DNA of 64,000 nucleotides from Eledone cirrhosa (lineage: Eukaryota > Mollusca > Cephalopoda > Octopoda > Eledonidae): positions 27,662,108 through 27,726,107 of the forward strand of contig OZ024744.1 of the NCBI GenBank assembly GCA_964016885.1. Direction: 5' to 3'. The notes under the pieces were generated by a model. The model was not told the origin of the DNA. It saw only the letters and a list, made by a program, of their open reading frames with translations, and ran no database searches. The position numbers were made by a program, and so were the translations under genes. This document shows positions 1-12,000 of the stretch, piece after piece; within the stretch, counting starts at the first letter, position 1, and each line of letters begins with the position of its first letter.

Positions 1-1900
1 ATAACTGTTATTGTCACTGTTGTTGTTGTCGCTGTTATCACTGTTATTGTCATTGTTGTTGTTGTCGCTGTTATCACTGTTATTGTCACTGTTGTTGTTG
101 TTCTCGCTGTCATCAATGGTATTGACACTGTTGTTGTTTTTATTGTCGCTGTTAGAACTGTTATTGTCACTGTTGTTATTGTTGTTGTCGCTGTTATAAC
201 TGTTATTGTCACTGTTGTTGTTGTCGCTGTTATCACTGTTATTGTCATTGTTGTTGTTGTCGCTGTTATCACTGTTATTGTCACTGTTGTTGTTCTTTTC
301 GCTGTTATCACTGTTATTGTCATTGTTGTTGTTGTTGTGTTCGCTGTTATAACTGTTATTGTCATTGTTGTTGTTGTTGTTGTCGCTGTTATCACTGTTA
401 TTGTCACTGTTGTTGTTGTCGCTGTTATAACTGTTATTGTCACTGTTGTTTTTGTTGTTGTCGCTGTTATCACTGTTATTGTCACTGTTGTTGTTGTCGC
501 TGTTATAACTGTTATTGTCACTGTTGTTATTGTTGTCACTGTTATCACTGTTATTGTCACTGTTGTTGTTGTTCTCGCTGTTATCACTGTTATTGTCATT
601 GTTGTTGTTGTCGCTGTTATCACTGTTGTTGTCACTGTTGCTGTTGTTGTCGCTGTTATCTCTGTTATTGTCATTGTTGTTGTCGCTGTTATAACTGTTA
701 TTGTCATTGTTGTTCTTGTTGTTGGTGTTGCTGTTATAACTGTTACTGTCATTGTTGTTGTTGTTGTCGCTGTTATCACTGTTATTTTCATTGTTGTTGT
801 TGTCGGTGTTATCACTGTTATTGTCACTGTTGTTTTTGTTGTTGTCGCTGTTATCACTGTTATTGTCACTGTTGTTGTTGTCACTGTTATAAATGTTATT
901 GTCACTGTTGTCGTTGTTGTCGCTGTTATCACTGTTATTGTCACTGTTGTTGTTGTTGTTGTCGCTGTCATAACTGTTCTTTTCACTGTTGTTGTTGTTG
1001 TTCTCGCTGTTATCACTGTTATTGTCACTGTTGTAGTTGTTGTCCCTGTTATAACTATTATTGTCACTGTTGTTGTTGTTGCTGTCGCTGTTATCACTGT
1101 TATTGTCATTGTTGTTGTGGCTGTTATCACTGTTATTGTCACTGTTGTTGTCGCTGTTATCACTGTTATTTTCATTGTTGTTGTTGTTCTCTCTGTTATC
1201 ACTGTTATTGTCACTGTTAATGTCACTGTTGTTGTTGTCGCTGTTATAACTCGTATTGTCACTGTTGTTGTTGTCGTCGTTGTTATCACTGTTATTGTCA
1301 TTATTGTTGTTTTCGCTGTTATCACTGTTATTGTCATTGTTGTTGTTGTTGTCGCTGTTATCACTGTTATTGTCACTGTTGTTGTTGTCGCTGTTATAAA
1401 TGTTATTGTCACTATTGCTTTTGTTGTTTTCGCTCTTATCACTCTTATTGTCATTGCTGTTGTTGTTCTCGCTGCTATCCCTGTTATTGTCATTGTTGTT
1501 GTTGTTGTACTCGCTGTTATCACTGTTATTGTCATTGTTGTTGTTGTTGTCGCTGTTATCACTGTTATTGTCACTGTTTTTGTTGTTGTCGCTATTATCA
1601 CTGTTATTGTCACTGTTGTTGTTGTTGTCGCTGTTATAACTGTTATTGTCATTGTTGTTGTTGTCGCTGTTATCACTGTTATTGACACTGTTGTTGCTGT
1701 TGTTCTCGCTGTTATCACTGTTATTGTCACTGTTGTTGTTGTTATCGCTGTTACCACTGTTATTGTCAATGTTGTTGTTGTTGTCGCTGTTATAACTGTT
1801 ATTGTCACTGTTGTTGTTGTTGTCGCTGTTATAACTCTTATTGTCACTGTTGTTGTTGTTGTTGTCGTTGTTATCACTGTTATTGTCTTTGTTGTTGTTG
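1..1900. repeat. Array segment, left edge of window (partial higher-order unit)
   Basis: Ordinary monomers. The first 250 bp carry the variant set seen at about 16.0-16.2 kb: a GGTATTGACAC monomer at 118 (counterpart at 16121), then a monomer with TTAGAACTG. At 337 a GTGTTCGC variant matches 16427, so the offset changes from 16,003 to 16,090 and about 87 bp is missing here. One GCTGCTATCCC marker lies at 1471 and one TCATAACTGTTCTTTTCA marker at 968. No gene or other element is seen. Confidence 0.8.
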
Positions 1901-3130
1901 TTGTTGTTGTTGTCGCTGTTATCACTGTTATTGTCACTGTTGTTGTTGTCGCTGTTATAACTGTTATTGTCACTGTTGTTGTTGTCACTGTTATCACTCT
2001 TATTGTCACTGTTGTTGTTGTTCTCGCTGTTATCACTGTTATTGTCATTGTTGTTGTTGTCGCTGTTATCACTGTTATAGTCACTGTTGCTGTTGTTGTC
2101 GCTGTTATCTCTGTTATTGTCATTGTTGTTGTCGCTGTTATAACTGTTATTGTCATTGTTGTTGTTGTTGCTGTTATAACTGTTACTGTCATTGTTGTGG
2201 TTGTTGTCGCTGTTATCACTGTTATTTTCATTGTTGTTGTTGTCGCTGTTATCACTGTTATTGTCACTGTTGTTGTTGTTGTCGCTGTTATCACTGTTAT
2301 TGTCACTGTTGTTGTTGTTGTCACTGTTATAAATGTTATTGTCACTGTTGTCGTTGTTGTCGCTGTTATCACTGTTATTGTCACTGTTGTTGTTGTTGTC
2401 GCTGTCATAACTGTTCTTTTCACTGTTGTTGTTGTTGTTCTCGCTGTTATCACTGTTATTGTCACTGTTGTTGTCGCTGTTATCACTGTTATTGTCACTG
2501 TTGTTGTTGTTGTTGTTGCTGTTATCACTGTTATTGTCACTGTTGTAGTTGTTGTCGCTGTTATAACTGTTATTGTCACTGTTGTTGTTGTTGCTGTCGC
2601 TGTTATTACTGTTATTTTCATTGTTGTTGTTGTTGTGGCTGTTATCACTGTTATTGTCACTGTTGTTGTCGCTGTTATCACTGTTATTTTCATTGTTGTT
2701 GTTGTTGTTCTCTCTGTTATCACTGCTATTGTCACTGTTATTGTCACTGTTGTTGTTGTTCTCGCTGTTATAACTGTTATTGTGTCTGTTGTTGTTGTCG
2801 CTGTTATAACTGTTATTGTCATTGTTGTTGTTGTCGCTGCCATCACTGTTATTAATATTGTTGTTGTTGTTGTTGTTGTTCTCGCTGTTATCACTGTTAT
2901 TGTCACTGTTGTTGTTGTTGTCGCTGTTATAACTGTTATTGTCACTGTTGTTGTTGTCGCTGTTATAACTGTTATTGTCACTGTTGTTGTTGTTGCTGTC
3001 GCTGTTATCACTGTTATTGTCACTGTTGTTGTTGTACTCGCTGTTATCACTGTTATTGTCACTGTTGCTGTTATAACTGTTATTGTCATTGTTGTTGTTG
3101 TCGCTGTTATCACTGTTATTAACATTGTTG

Positions 3131-3166
3131 TTATTATTATTATTAACATCATTGTTATTAACATTG
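3131..3166. repeat. AT-rich interlude, first copy
   Basis: Here the GTT run is replaced by TTATTATTATTATTAAC, then ATC ATT GTT ATT AAC ATTG. It is the only place, with its duplicate at 10240, where the normal monomer pattern gives way to ATT and AAC triplets for more than 30 bp. All changes remain triplet-sized, so it probably arose by G to A changes and slippage inside the array rather than by insertion of foreign DNA. Confidence 0.85.
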
Positions 3167-5211
3167 TTGTCACTGTTGTTGTTGTCGCTGTTATAACTGT
3201 TATTGTCACTGTTGTTGTTGTTGCTGTCGCTGTTATCACTGTTATTGTCACTGTTTTTGTTGTACTCGCTGTTATCACTGTTATTGTCACTGTTGCTGTT
3301 ATAACTGTTATTGTCATTGTTGTTGTTGTCGCTGTTATCACTGTTATTAACATTGTTGTTGTTGTTGTTCTCGCTGTTATCACGGTTATTGTCACTGTTG
3401 TTGTTGTTGTCGCTGTTATAACTGTTATTGTCACTGTTGTTGTTGTCGCTATTATAACTGTTATTGTCACTGTTGTTGTTGTTGCTGTCGCTGTTATCAC
3501 TGTTATTGTCACTGTTGTTGTCGCTGTTATCACTGTTATTGTCACTGTTGCTGTTGTTGTCGCTATTATCACTGCTATTGTCATTGTTGTTGTTGTTGTC
3601 GCTGTTATCACTGTGATTGTCATTGTTCTTGTTGTTGTTGTTCTCGCTGTTATCACCGTTATTGTCACTGTTGTTGTCGCTGTTATTGTCACTGTTGTTA
3701 TTGGTGTTGTTGCTGTTATCACTGTTATTGTCACTGTTGTTATTGGTGTTGTTGCTGTTATCACTGTTATTGTCACTGTTGTAGTTGTTGTCGCTGTTAT
3801 AACTGTTATTGTCACTGTTGTTGTTGTTGCTGTCGCTGTTATCACTGTTATTGTCATTGTTGCTGTTGTACTCGCTGTTATCACTGTTATTGTTGTTGTT
3901 GTAGTGGCTGTTATCACTGTTATTGTTACTGTTGTTGTCGCTGTTATCACTGTTATTTTCATTGTTGTTGTTGTTGTTCTCTCTGTTATCACTGTTATTG
4001 TCATTGTTATTGTCACTGTTGTTGTTGTTCTCGCTGTTATAACTGTTATTGTGAATGTTGTTGTCTCTGTTATAACTGTTATTGTCATTGTTGTTGTTGT
4101 TGTCGCTGTTATCACTGTTATTAACACTGTTGTTGTTGTTCTCGCTGTTATCACTGTTATTGTCACTGTTGTTGTTGTCGCTGTTATAACTGTTATTGTC
4201 ACTGTTGTTGTTGCTGTTGTCGCTGTCATAACTCTTATTGTCACTGTTGTTGTTGTCGTTGTTATCACTGGTATTGACACTTGTTGTTGTCGCTGTTATA
4301 ACTGTTATTGTCTCTGTTGATGTTGTTGTTGTCGCTGTTATTACTGTTATTGTCACTGTTGTTGTTGTCGCTGTTATAACTCTTATTGTCACTGTTGTTG
4401 TTGTTGTCGTCGTTGTTATCACTGTTATTGTCATTATTGTTGTTGTCGCTGTTATCACTGTTATTGTCATTGTTGTTGTTGTTGTCACTGTTATAAATGT
4501 TATTGTCACTGTTGTCGTTGTTGTCGCTGTTATCACTGTTATTGTCACTGTTGTTGTTGTTGTCGCTGTTATCACTGTTATTGTCACTGTTGTTGTCGCT
4601 GTTATCACTGTTATTGTCACTGTTGTTATTGTTGTTGCTGTTATCACTGTTATTGTCACTGTTGTAGTTGTCGCTGTTATAACTGTTATTGTCACTGTTG
4701 TTGTTGTTGCTGTCGCTGTTATCACTGTTATTGTCATTGTTGTTTTTGTTGTGGCTGTTATAACTGTTATTGTCACTGTTGTTGTCGCTGTTATCACTGT
4801 TATTTTCATTGTTGTTGTTGTTCTCTCTGTTATCACTGTTATTGTCACTGTTATTGTCACTGTTGTTGTTGTTCTCGCTGTTATAATTGTTATTGTGACT
4901 GTTGTTGTTGTCGCTGTTATAACTGTTATTGTCATTGTTGTTGTTGTTGTCGCTGTTATCACTGTTATTAACACTGTTGTTGTTGTTGTTCTCGCTGTTA
5001 TCACTGTTATTGTCACTGTTGTTGTTGTTGTCGCTGTTATAACTGTTATTGTCACTGTTGTTGTTGCTGTTGTCGCTGTCATAACTCTTATTGTCACTGT
5101 TGTTGTTGTTGTTGTCGTTGTTATCACTGTTATTGTCATTATTTTTTTCTCGCTGTTATCACTGGTATTGACACAGTTGTTGTTGTTGTTGTCGCTGTTA
5201 TAACTGTTATT

Positions 5212-5295
5212 GTCTCTGTTGATGTTGTTGTTGTCGCTGTTATAACTGTTATTGTCTCTGTTGATGTTGTTGTTGTCGCTGTTATAACTGTTATT
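5212..5295. repeat. 42-bp local tandem duplication
   Basis: A monomer carrying GTCTCTGTTGATG occurs at 5212 and again at 5254, exactly 42 bp apart. The equivalent monomer is single at about 8.93 kb and 12.17 kb. This is a recent gain of one monomer in this copy only. Confidence 0.8.
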
Positions 5296-8199
5296 GTAAC
5301 TGTTGTTGTTGTCGCTGTTATAACTCTTATTGTCACTGTTGTTATTGTTGTCGTCGTTGTTATCACTGTTATTGTCATTATTGTTGTTGTCGCTGTTATC
5401 ACTGTTATTGTCATTGTTGTTGTTGTTGTCGCTGTTATCACTGTTATTGTCCCTGTTGTTGTTGTCGCTGTTATAAATGTTATTGTCACTATTGCTTTTG
5501 TTGTTGTCGCTCTTATCACTCTTATTGTCATTGCTGTTGTTGTTCTCGCTGCTATCCCTGTTATTGTCATTGTTGTTGTTGTTGTACTCGCTGTTATCAC
5601 TGTTATTGTCATTGTTGTTGTTGTTGTCGCTGTTATCACTGTTATTGTCACTGTTTTTGTTGTTGTCGCTATTATCACTGTTATTGTCACTGTTGTTTTT
5701 GTTGTTGTCGCTGTTATCACTGTTATTTTCATTGTTTTTATTGTTGTTCTCGCATTTATCACTGTTATTGTCAGTGTTGTTGTTCTTGTTCTCGCTGTTA
5801 TCACTGTCGTCGTCACTGTTGTTGTTGTTGTCGCTGTTATAACTGTTATTGTGACTGTTGTTGTTGTTGTTGTTGTCGCTGTTATAACTGTTATTGTCAT
5901 TGTTGTTGTTGTCGCTGTTATCACTGTTATTGACACTGTTGTTGCTGTTGTTCTCGCTGTTATCACTGTTATTGTCACTGTTGTTGTTGTTCTCGCTGTT
6001 ACCACTGTTATTGTCAATGTTGTTCTTGTTGTCGCTGTTATAACTGTTATTGTCACTGTTGTTGTTGTTCTCGCTGTTATAACTCTTATTGTCACTGTTG
6101 TTGTTGTTGTTGTCGTTGTTATCACTGTTATTGTCATTGTTGTTGTTGTTGTTGTTGTTGTCGCTGTTATCACTGTTATTGTCACTGTTGTTGTTGTCGC
6201 TGTTATAACTGTTATTGTCACTGTTGTTGTTGTTGTCACTGTTATCTCTCTTATTGTCACTGTTGTTGTTCTCGCTGTTATCACTGTTATTGTCATTGTT
6301 GTTGTTGTCGCTGTTATCACTGTTATTGTCACTGTTGCTGTTGTTGTCGCTGTTATCTCTGTTATTGTCATTGTTGTTGTCGCTGTTATAACTGTTATTG
6401 TCATTGTTGTTGTTGTTGTTGTTGCTGTTATAACTGTTACTGTCATTGTTGTTGTTGTTGTCGCTGTTATCACTGTTATTTTCATTGTTGTTGTTGTCGC
6501 TGTTATCACTGTTATTGTCACTGTTGTTGTTGTTGTTGTCGCTGTTATCACTGTTATTGTCACTGTTGTTGTTGTCACTGTTATAAATGATATTGTCACT
6601 GTTGTCGTTGTTGTCGCTGTTATCACTGTTATTGTCACTGTTGTTGTTGTTGTTGTCGCTGTCATAACTGTTCTTTTCACTGTTGTTGTTGTTGTTCTCG
6701 CTGTTATCACTGTTATTGTCACTGTTGTTGTCGCTGTTATCACTGTTATTGTCACTGTTGTTATTGTTGTTGTTGCTGTTATCACTGTTATTGTCACTGT
6801 TGTAGTTGTTGTCGCTGTTATAACTGTTATTGTCACTGTTGTTGTTGTTGCTGTCGCTGTTATTACTGTTATTGTCATTGTTGTTGTTGTTGTGGCTGTT
6901 ATCACTGTTGTTGTCGCTGTTATCACTGTTATTTTCATTGTTGTTGTTGTTGTTCTCTCTGTTATCACTGTTATTGTCACTGTTATTGTCACTGTTGTTG
7001 TTGTTCTCGCTGTTATAACTGTTATTGTCATTGTTGTTGTTGTCGCTGTTATCACTGTTATTAACATTGTTGTTGTTGTTGTTCTCGCTGTTATCACTGT
7101 TATTGTCACTGTTGTTGTTGTTGTTGCTGTTATAACTGTTATTGTCACTGTTGTGGTTGTCGCTGTTATCACTGTTATTGTCACTGTTGTTGCTGTCGCT
7201 GTTATCACTGTTATTGTCACTGTTGCTGTTGTTGTCGCTGTTATCACTGCTATTGTCGTTGTTGTTGTTGTTGTCGCTGTTATCACTGTGATTGTCATTG
7301 TTCTTGTTGTTGTTGTTCTCGCTGTTATCACCGTTATTGTCACTGTTGTTGTCGCTGTTATCACTGTTATTGTCACTGTTGTTATTGTTGTGGTTGCTGT
7401 TATCACTGTTATTGTCACTGTTGTTATTGGTGTTGTTGCTGTTATCACTGTTATTGTCACTGTTGTAGTTGTTGTCGCTGTTATAACTGTTATTGTCACG
7501 GTTGTTGTTGTTGCTGTCGGTGTTATCACTGTTATTGTCATTGTTGCTGTTGTACTCGCTGTTATCACTGTTATTGTTGTTGTTGTAGTGGCTGTTATCA
7601 CTGTTATTGTTACTGTTGTTGTCGCTGTTATCACTGTTATTTTCATTGTTGTTGTTGTTGTTCTCTCTGTTATCACTGTTATTATCATTGTTATTGTCAC
7701 TGTTGTTGTTGTTCTCGCTGTTATAACTGTTATTGTGACTGTTGTTGTCTCTGTTATAACTGTTATTGTCATTGTTGTTGTTGTTGTCGCTGTTATCACT
7801 GTTATTAACACTGTTGTTGTTGTTCTCGCTGTTATCACTGTTATTGTCACTGTTGTTGTTGTCGCTGTTATAACTGTTATTGTCACTGTTGTTGTTGCTG
7901 TTGTCGCTGTCATAACTCTTATTGTCACTGTTGTTGTTGTCGTTGTTATCACGGTTATTGTCATTATTGTTGTTCCCGCTGTTATCACTGGTATTGACAC
8001 TGTTGTTGTTGTCGCTGTTATAACTGTTATTGTCTCTGTTGAAGTTGTTGTTGTCGCTGTTATAACTGTTATTGTCACTGTTGTTGTTGTCGCTGTTATA
8101 ACTCTTATTGTCACTGTTGTTGTTGTTGTCGTCGTTGTTATCACCGTTATTGTCATTATTGTTGTTGTCGCTGTTATCACAGTTATTGTCATTGTTGTT

Positions 8200-9055
8200 G
8201 TTGTTGTCACTGTTATAAATGTTATTGTCACTGTTGTCGTTGTTGTCGCTGTTATCACTGTTATTGTCACTGTTGTTGTTGTCGCTGTCATAACTGTTCT
8301 TTTCACTGTTGTTGTTGTTGTTCTCGCTGTTATCACTGTTATTGTCACTGTTGTTGTCGCTGTTATCACTGTTATTGTCACTGTTGTAGTTGTTGTCGCT
8401 GTTATAACTGTTATTGTCACTGTTGTTGTTGTTGCTGTCGCTGTTATCACTGTTATTGTCATTGTTGTTGTTGTTGTGGCTGTTATCACTGTTATTGTCA
8501 CTGTTGTTGTCGCTGTTATCACTGTTATTTTCATTGTTGTTGTTGTTCTCTCTGTTATCACTGCTATTGTCACTGTTGTTGTTGTTCTCGCTGTTATAAT
8601 TGTTATTGTGACTGTTGTTGTTGTCACTGTTATAACTGTTATTGTCATTGTTGTTGTTGTTGTCGCTGTTATCACTGTTATTAACACTGTTGTTGTTGTT
8701 GTTGTTCTCGCTGTTATCACTGTTATTGTCACTGTTGTTGTTGTTGTCGCTGTTATAACTGTTATTGTCACTGTTGTTGTTGCTGTTGTCGCTGTCATAA
8801 CTCTTATTGTCACTGTTGTTGTTGTCGTTGTTATCACTGTTATTGTCATTATTTTGTTCTCGCTGTTATCACTGGTATTGACACAGTTGTTGTTGTTGTT
8901 GTCGCTGTTATAACTGTTATTGTCTCTGTTGATGTTGTTGTTGTCGCTGTTATAACTGTTATTGTAACTGTTGTTGTTGTCGCTGTTATAACTCTTATTG
9001 TCACTGTTGTTATTGTTGTCGTCGTTGTTATCACTGTTATTGTCATTATTGTTGT
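8200..9055. repeat. Array segment between the two ~6.2-kb copies
   Basis: Ordinary monomers. The segment contains TCATAACTGTTCTTTTCA at 8288, an ATTATTTTG phase break at 8848 and, directly after it, a GGTATTGACACAG monomer. The same trio is found near 5.1, 12.1 and 18.06 kb. Nothing other than the repeat family is present. Confidence 0.75.
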
Positions 9056-12000
9056 TGTTGTTGTTGTTGTCGCTGTTATCACTGTTATTGTCACTGTTGT
9101 TGTTGTCGCTGTTATAACTGTTATTGTCACTGTTGTTGTTGTCACTGTTATCACTCTTATTGTCACTGTTGTTGTTGTTCTCGCTGTTATCACTGTTATT
9201 GTCATTGTTGTTGTTGTCGCTGTTATCACTGTTATAGTCACTGTTGCTGTTGTTGTCGCTGTTATCTCTGTTATTGTCATTGTTGTTGTCGCTGTTATAA
9301 CTGTTATTGTCATTGTTGTTGTTGTTGCTGTTATAACTGTTACTGTCATTGTTGTGGTTGTTGTCGCTGTTATCACTGTTATTTTCATTGTTGTTGTCGC
9401 TGTTATCACTGTTATTGTCACTGTTGTTGTTGTTGTCGCTGTTATCACTGTTATTGTCACTGTTGTTGTTGTTGTCACTGTTATAAATGTTATTGTCACT
9501 GTTGTCGTTGTTGTCGCTGTTATCACTGTTATTGTCACTGTTGTTGTTGTTGTCGCTGTCATAACTGTTCTTTTCACTGTTGTTGTTGTTGTTCTCGCTG
9601 TTATCACTGTTATTGTCACTGTTGTTGTCGCTGTTATCACTGTTATTGTCACTGTTGTTGTTGTTGTTGTTGCTGTTATCACTGTTATTGTCACTGTTGT
9701 AGTTGTTGTCGCTGTTATAACTGTTATTGTCACTGTTGTTGTTGTTGCTGTCGCTGTTATTACTGTTATTTTCATTGTTGTTGTTGTTGTGGCTGTTATC
9801 ACTGTTATTGTCACTGTTGTTGTCGCTGTTATCACTGTTATTTTCATTGTTGTTGTTGTTGTTCTCTCTGTTATCACTGCTATTGTCACTGTTATTGTCA
9901 CTGTTGTTGTTGTTCTCGCTGTTATAACTGTTATTGTGTCTGTTGTTGTTGTCGCTGTTATAACTGTTATTGTCATTGTTGTTGTTGTCGCTGTTATCAC
10001 TGTTATTAATATTGTTGTTGTTGTTGTTGTTCTCGCTGTTATCACTGTTATTGTCACTGTTGTTGTTGTTGTCGCTGTTATAACTGTTATTGTCACTGTT
10101 GTTGTTGTCGCTGTTATCACTGTTATTGTCACTGTTGTTGTTGTACTCGCTGTTATCACTGTTATTGTCACTGTTGCTGTTATAACTGTTATTGTCATTG
10201 TTGTTGTTGTCGCTGTTATCTCTGTTATTAACATTGTTGTTATTATTATTATTAACATCATTGTTATTAACATTGTTGTCACTGTTGTTGTTGTCGCTGT
10301 TATAACTGTTATTGTCACTGTTGTTGTTGTTGCTGTCGCTGTTATCACTGTTATTGTCACTGTTTTTGTTGTACTCGCTGTTATCACTGTTATTGTCACT
10401 GTTGCTGTTATAACTGTTATTGTCATTGTTGTTGTTGTCGCTGTTATCACTGTTATTAACATTGTTGTTGTTGTTGTTCTCGCTGTTATCACGGTTATTG
10501 TCACTGTTGTTGTTGTTGTCGCTGTTATAACTGTTATTGTCACTGTTGTTGTTGTCGCTGTTATAACTGTTATTGTCACTGTTGTTGTTGTTGCTGTCGC
10601 TGTTATCACTGTTATTGTCACTGTTGTTGTTGTCGCTGTTATCACTGTTATTGTCACTGTTGCTGTTGTTGTCGCTGTTATCACTGCTATTGTCATTGTT
10701 GTTGTTGTTGTCGCTGTTATCACTGTGATTGTCATTGTTCTTGTTGTTGTTGTTCTCGCTGTTATCACCGTTATTGTCACTGTTGTTGTCGCTGTTATTG
10801 TCACTGTTGTTATTGGTGTTGTTGCTGTTATCACTGTTATTGTCACTGTTGTTATTGGTGTTGTTGCTGTTATCACTGTTATTGTCACTGTTGTAGTTGT
10901 TGTCGCTGTTATAACTGTTATTGTCACTGTTGTTGTTGTTGCTGTCGCTGTTATCACTGTTATTGTTATTGTTGCTGTTGTACTCGCTGTTATCACTGTT
11001 ATTGTTGTTGTTGTAGTGGCTGTTATCACTGTTATTGTTACTGTTGTTGTCGCTGTTATCACTGTTATTTTCATTGTTGTTGTTGTTGTTCTCTCTGTTA
11101 TCACTGTTATTGTCATTGTTATTGTCACTGTTGTTGTTGTTCTCGCTGTTATAACTGTTATTGTGAATGTTGTTGTCTCTGTTATAACTGTTATTGTCAT
11201 TGCTGTTGTTGTTGTCGCTGTTATCACTGTTATTAACACTGTTGTTGTTGTTCTCGCTGTTATCACTGTTATTGTCACTGTTGTTGTTGTCGCTGTTATA
11301 ACTGTTATTGTCACTGTTGTTGTTGCTGTTGTCGCTGTCATAACTCTTATTGTCACTGTTGTTGTTGTTGTCGTCGTTGTTATCACTGTTATTGTCATTA
11401 TTGTTGTTGTCGCTGTTATCACTGTTATTGTCATTGTTGTTGTTGTTGTCACTGTTATAAATGTTATTGTCACTGTTGTCGTTGTTGTCGCTGTTATCAC
11501 TGTTATTGTCACTGTTGTTGTTGTTGTCACTGTTATCACTGTTATTGTCACTGTTGTTGTCGCTGTTATCACTGTTATTGTCACTGTTGTTATTGTTGTT
11601 GTTGCTGTTATCACTGTTATTGTCACTGTTGTAGTTGTCGCTGTTATAACTGTTATTGTCACTGTTGTTGTTGTTGCTGTCGCTGTTATCACTGTTATTG
11701 TCATTGTTGTTTTTGTTGTGGCTGTTATAACTGTTATTGTCACTGTTGTTGTCGCTGTTATCACTGTTATTTTCATTGTTGTTGTTGTTCTCTCTGTTAT
11801 CACTGTTATTGTCACTGTTATTGTCACTGTTGTTGTTGTTCTCGCTGTTATAATTGTTATTGTGACTGTTGTTGTTGTCACTGTTATAACTGTTATTGTC
11901 ATTGTAGTTGTTGTTGTCGCTGTTATCACTGTTATTAACACTGTTGTTGTTGTTCTCGCTGTTATCACTGTTCTTGTCACTGTTGTTGTTGTTGTCGCTG

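Larger units (their letters stand above)
1900..8200. repeat. Copy 1 of a ~6.2-kb direct segmental duplication
   Basis: The order of variant monomers matches about 9,055-15,170. Anchors and offsets are: a TTATAGTCACTG monomer at 2077/9234 (7,157); TCATAACTGTTCTTTTCA at 2405/9559 (7,154); the AT-rich interlude at 3131/10240 (7,109); the ATTATTTT phase break at 5138/12102 (6,964); GCTGCTATCCC at 5548/12467 (6,919); and a GGTATTGACAC monomer at 7990/14945 (6,955). The stepwise changes of offset mark deletions or insertions of single monomers and GTT triplets in one copy. Similarity stops near 8.2/15.17 kb. Confidence 0.82.

Noticed and set aside
3131..3166. Insertion of a transposon fragment at the AT-rich interlude
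   Set aside because: No target-site duplication or terminal repeat is visible, the stretch keeps the triplet phase, and it consists of ATT/AAC/GTT triplets that can arise within the array.
337..4320. Plus-strand open frame of 1,327 codons reading V/A/I/T
   Set aside because: It is the stop-free phase of the repeat. It begins at a chance ATG-type codon inside a GTT run context, ends at the 2-nt phase break near 4.28 kb, and the same composition continues in other frames downstream. No domain, signal or conserved end is visible.
5477..5842. Short L/S-rich plus-strand frames (60-145 codons, many across the window) that look like signal peptides or leucine-rich proteins
   Set aside because: They are the third plus frame between two ATAAC-type monomers, which supply TAA stops. 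Their lengths just reflect spacing of those variants.
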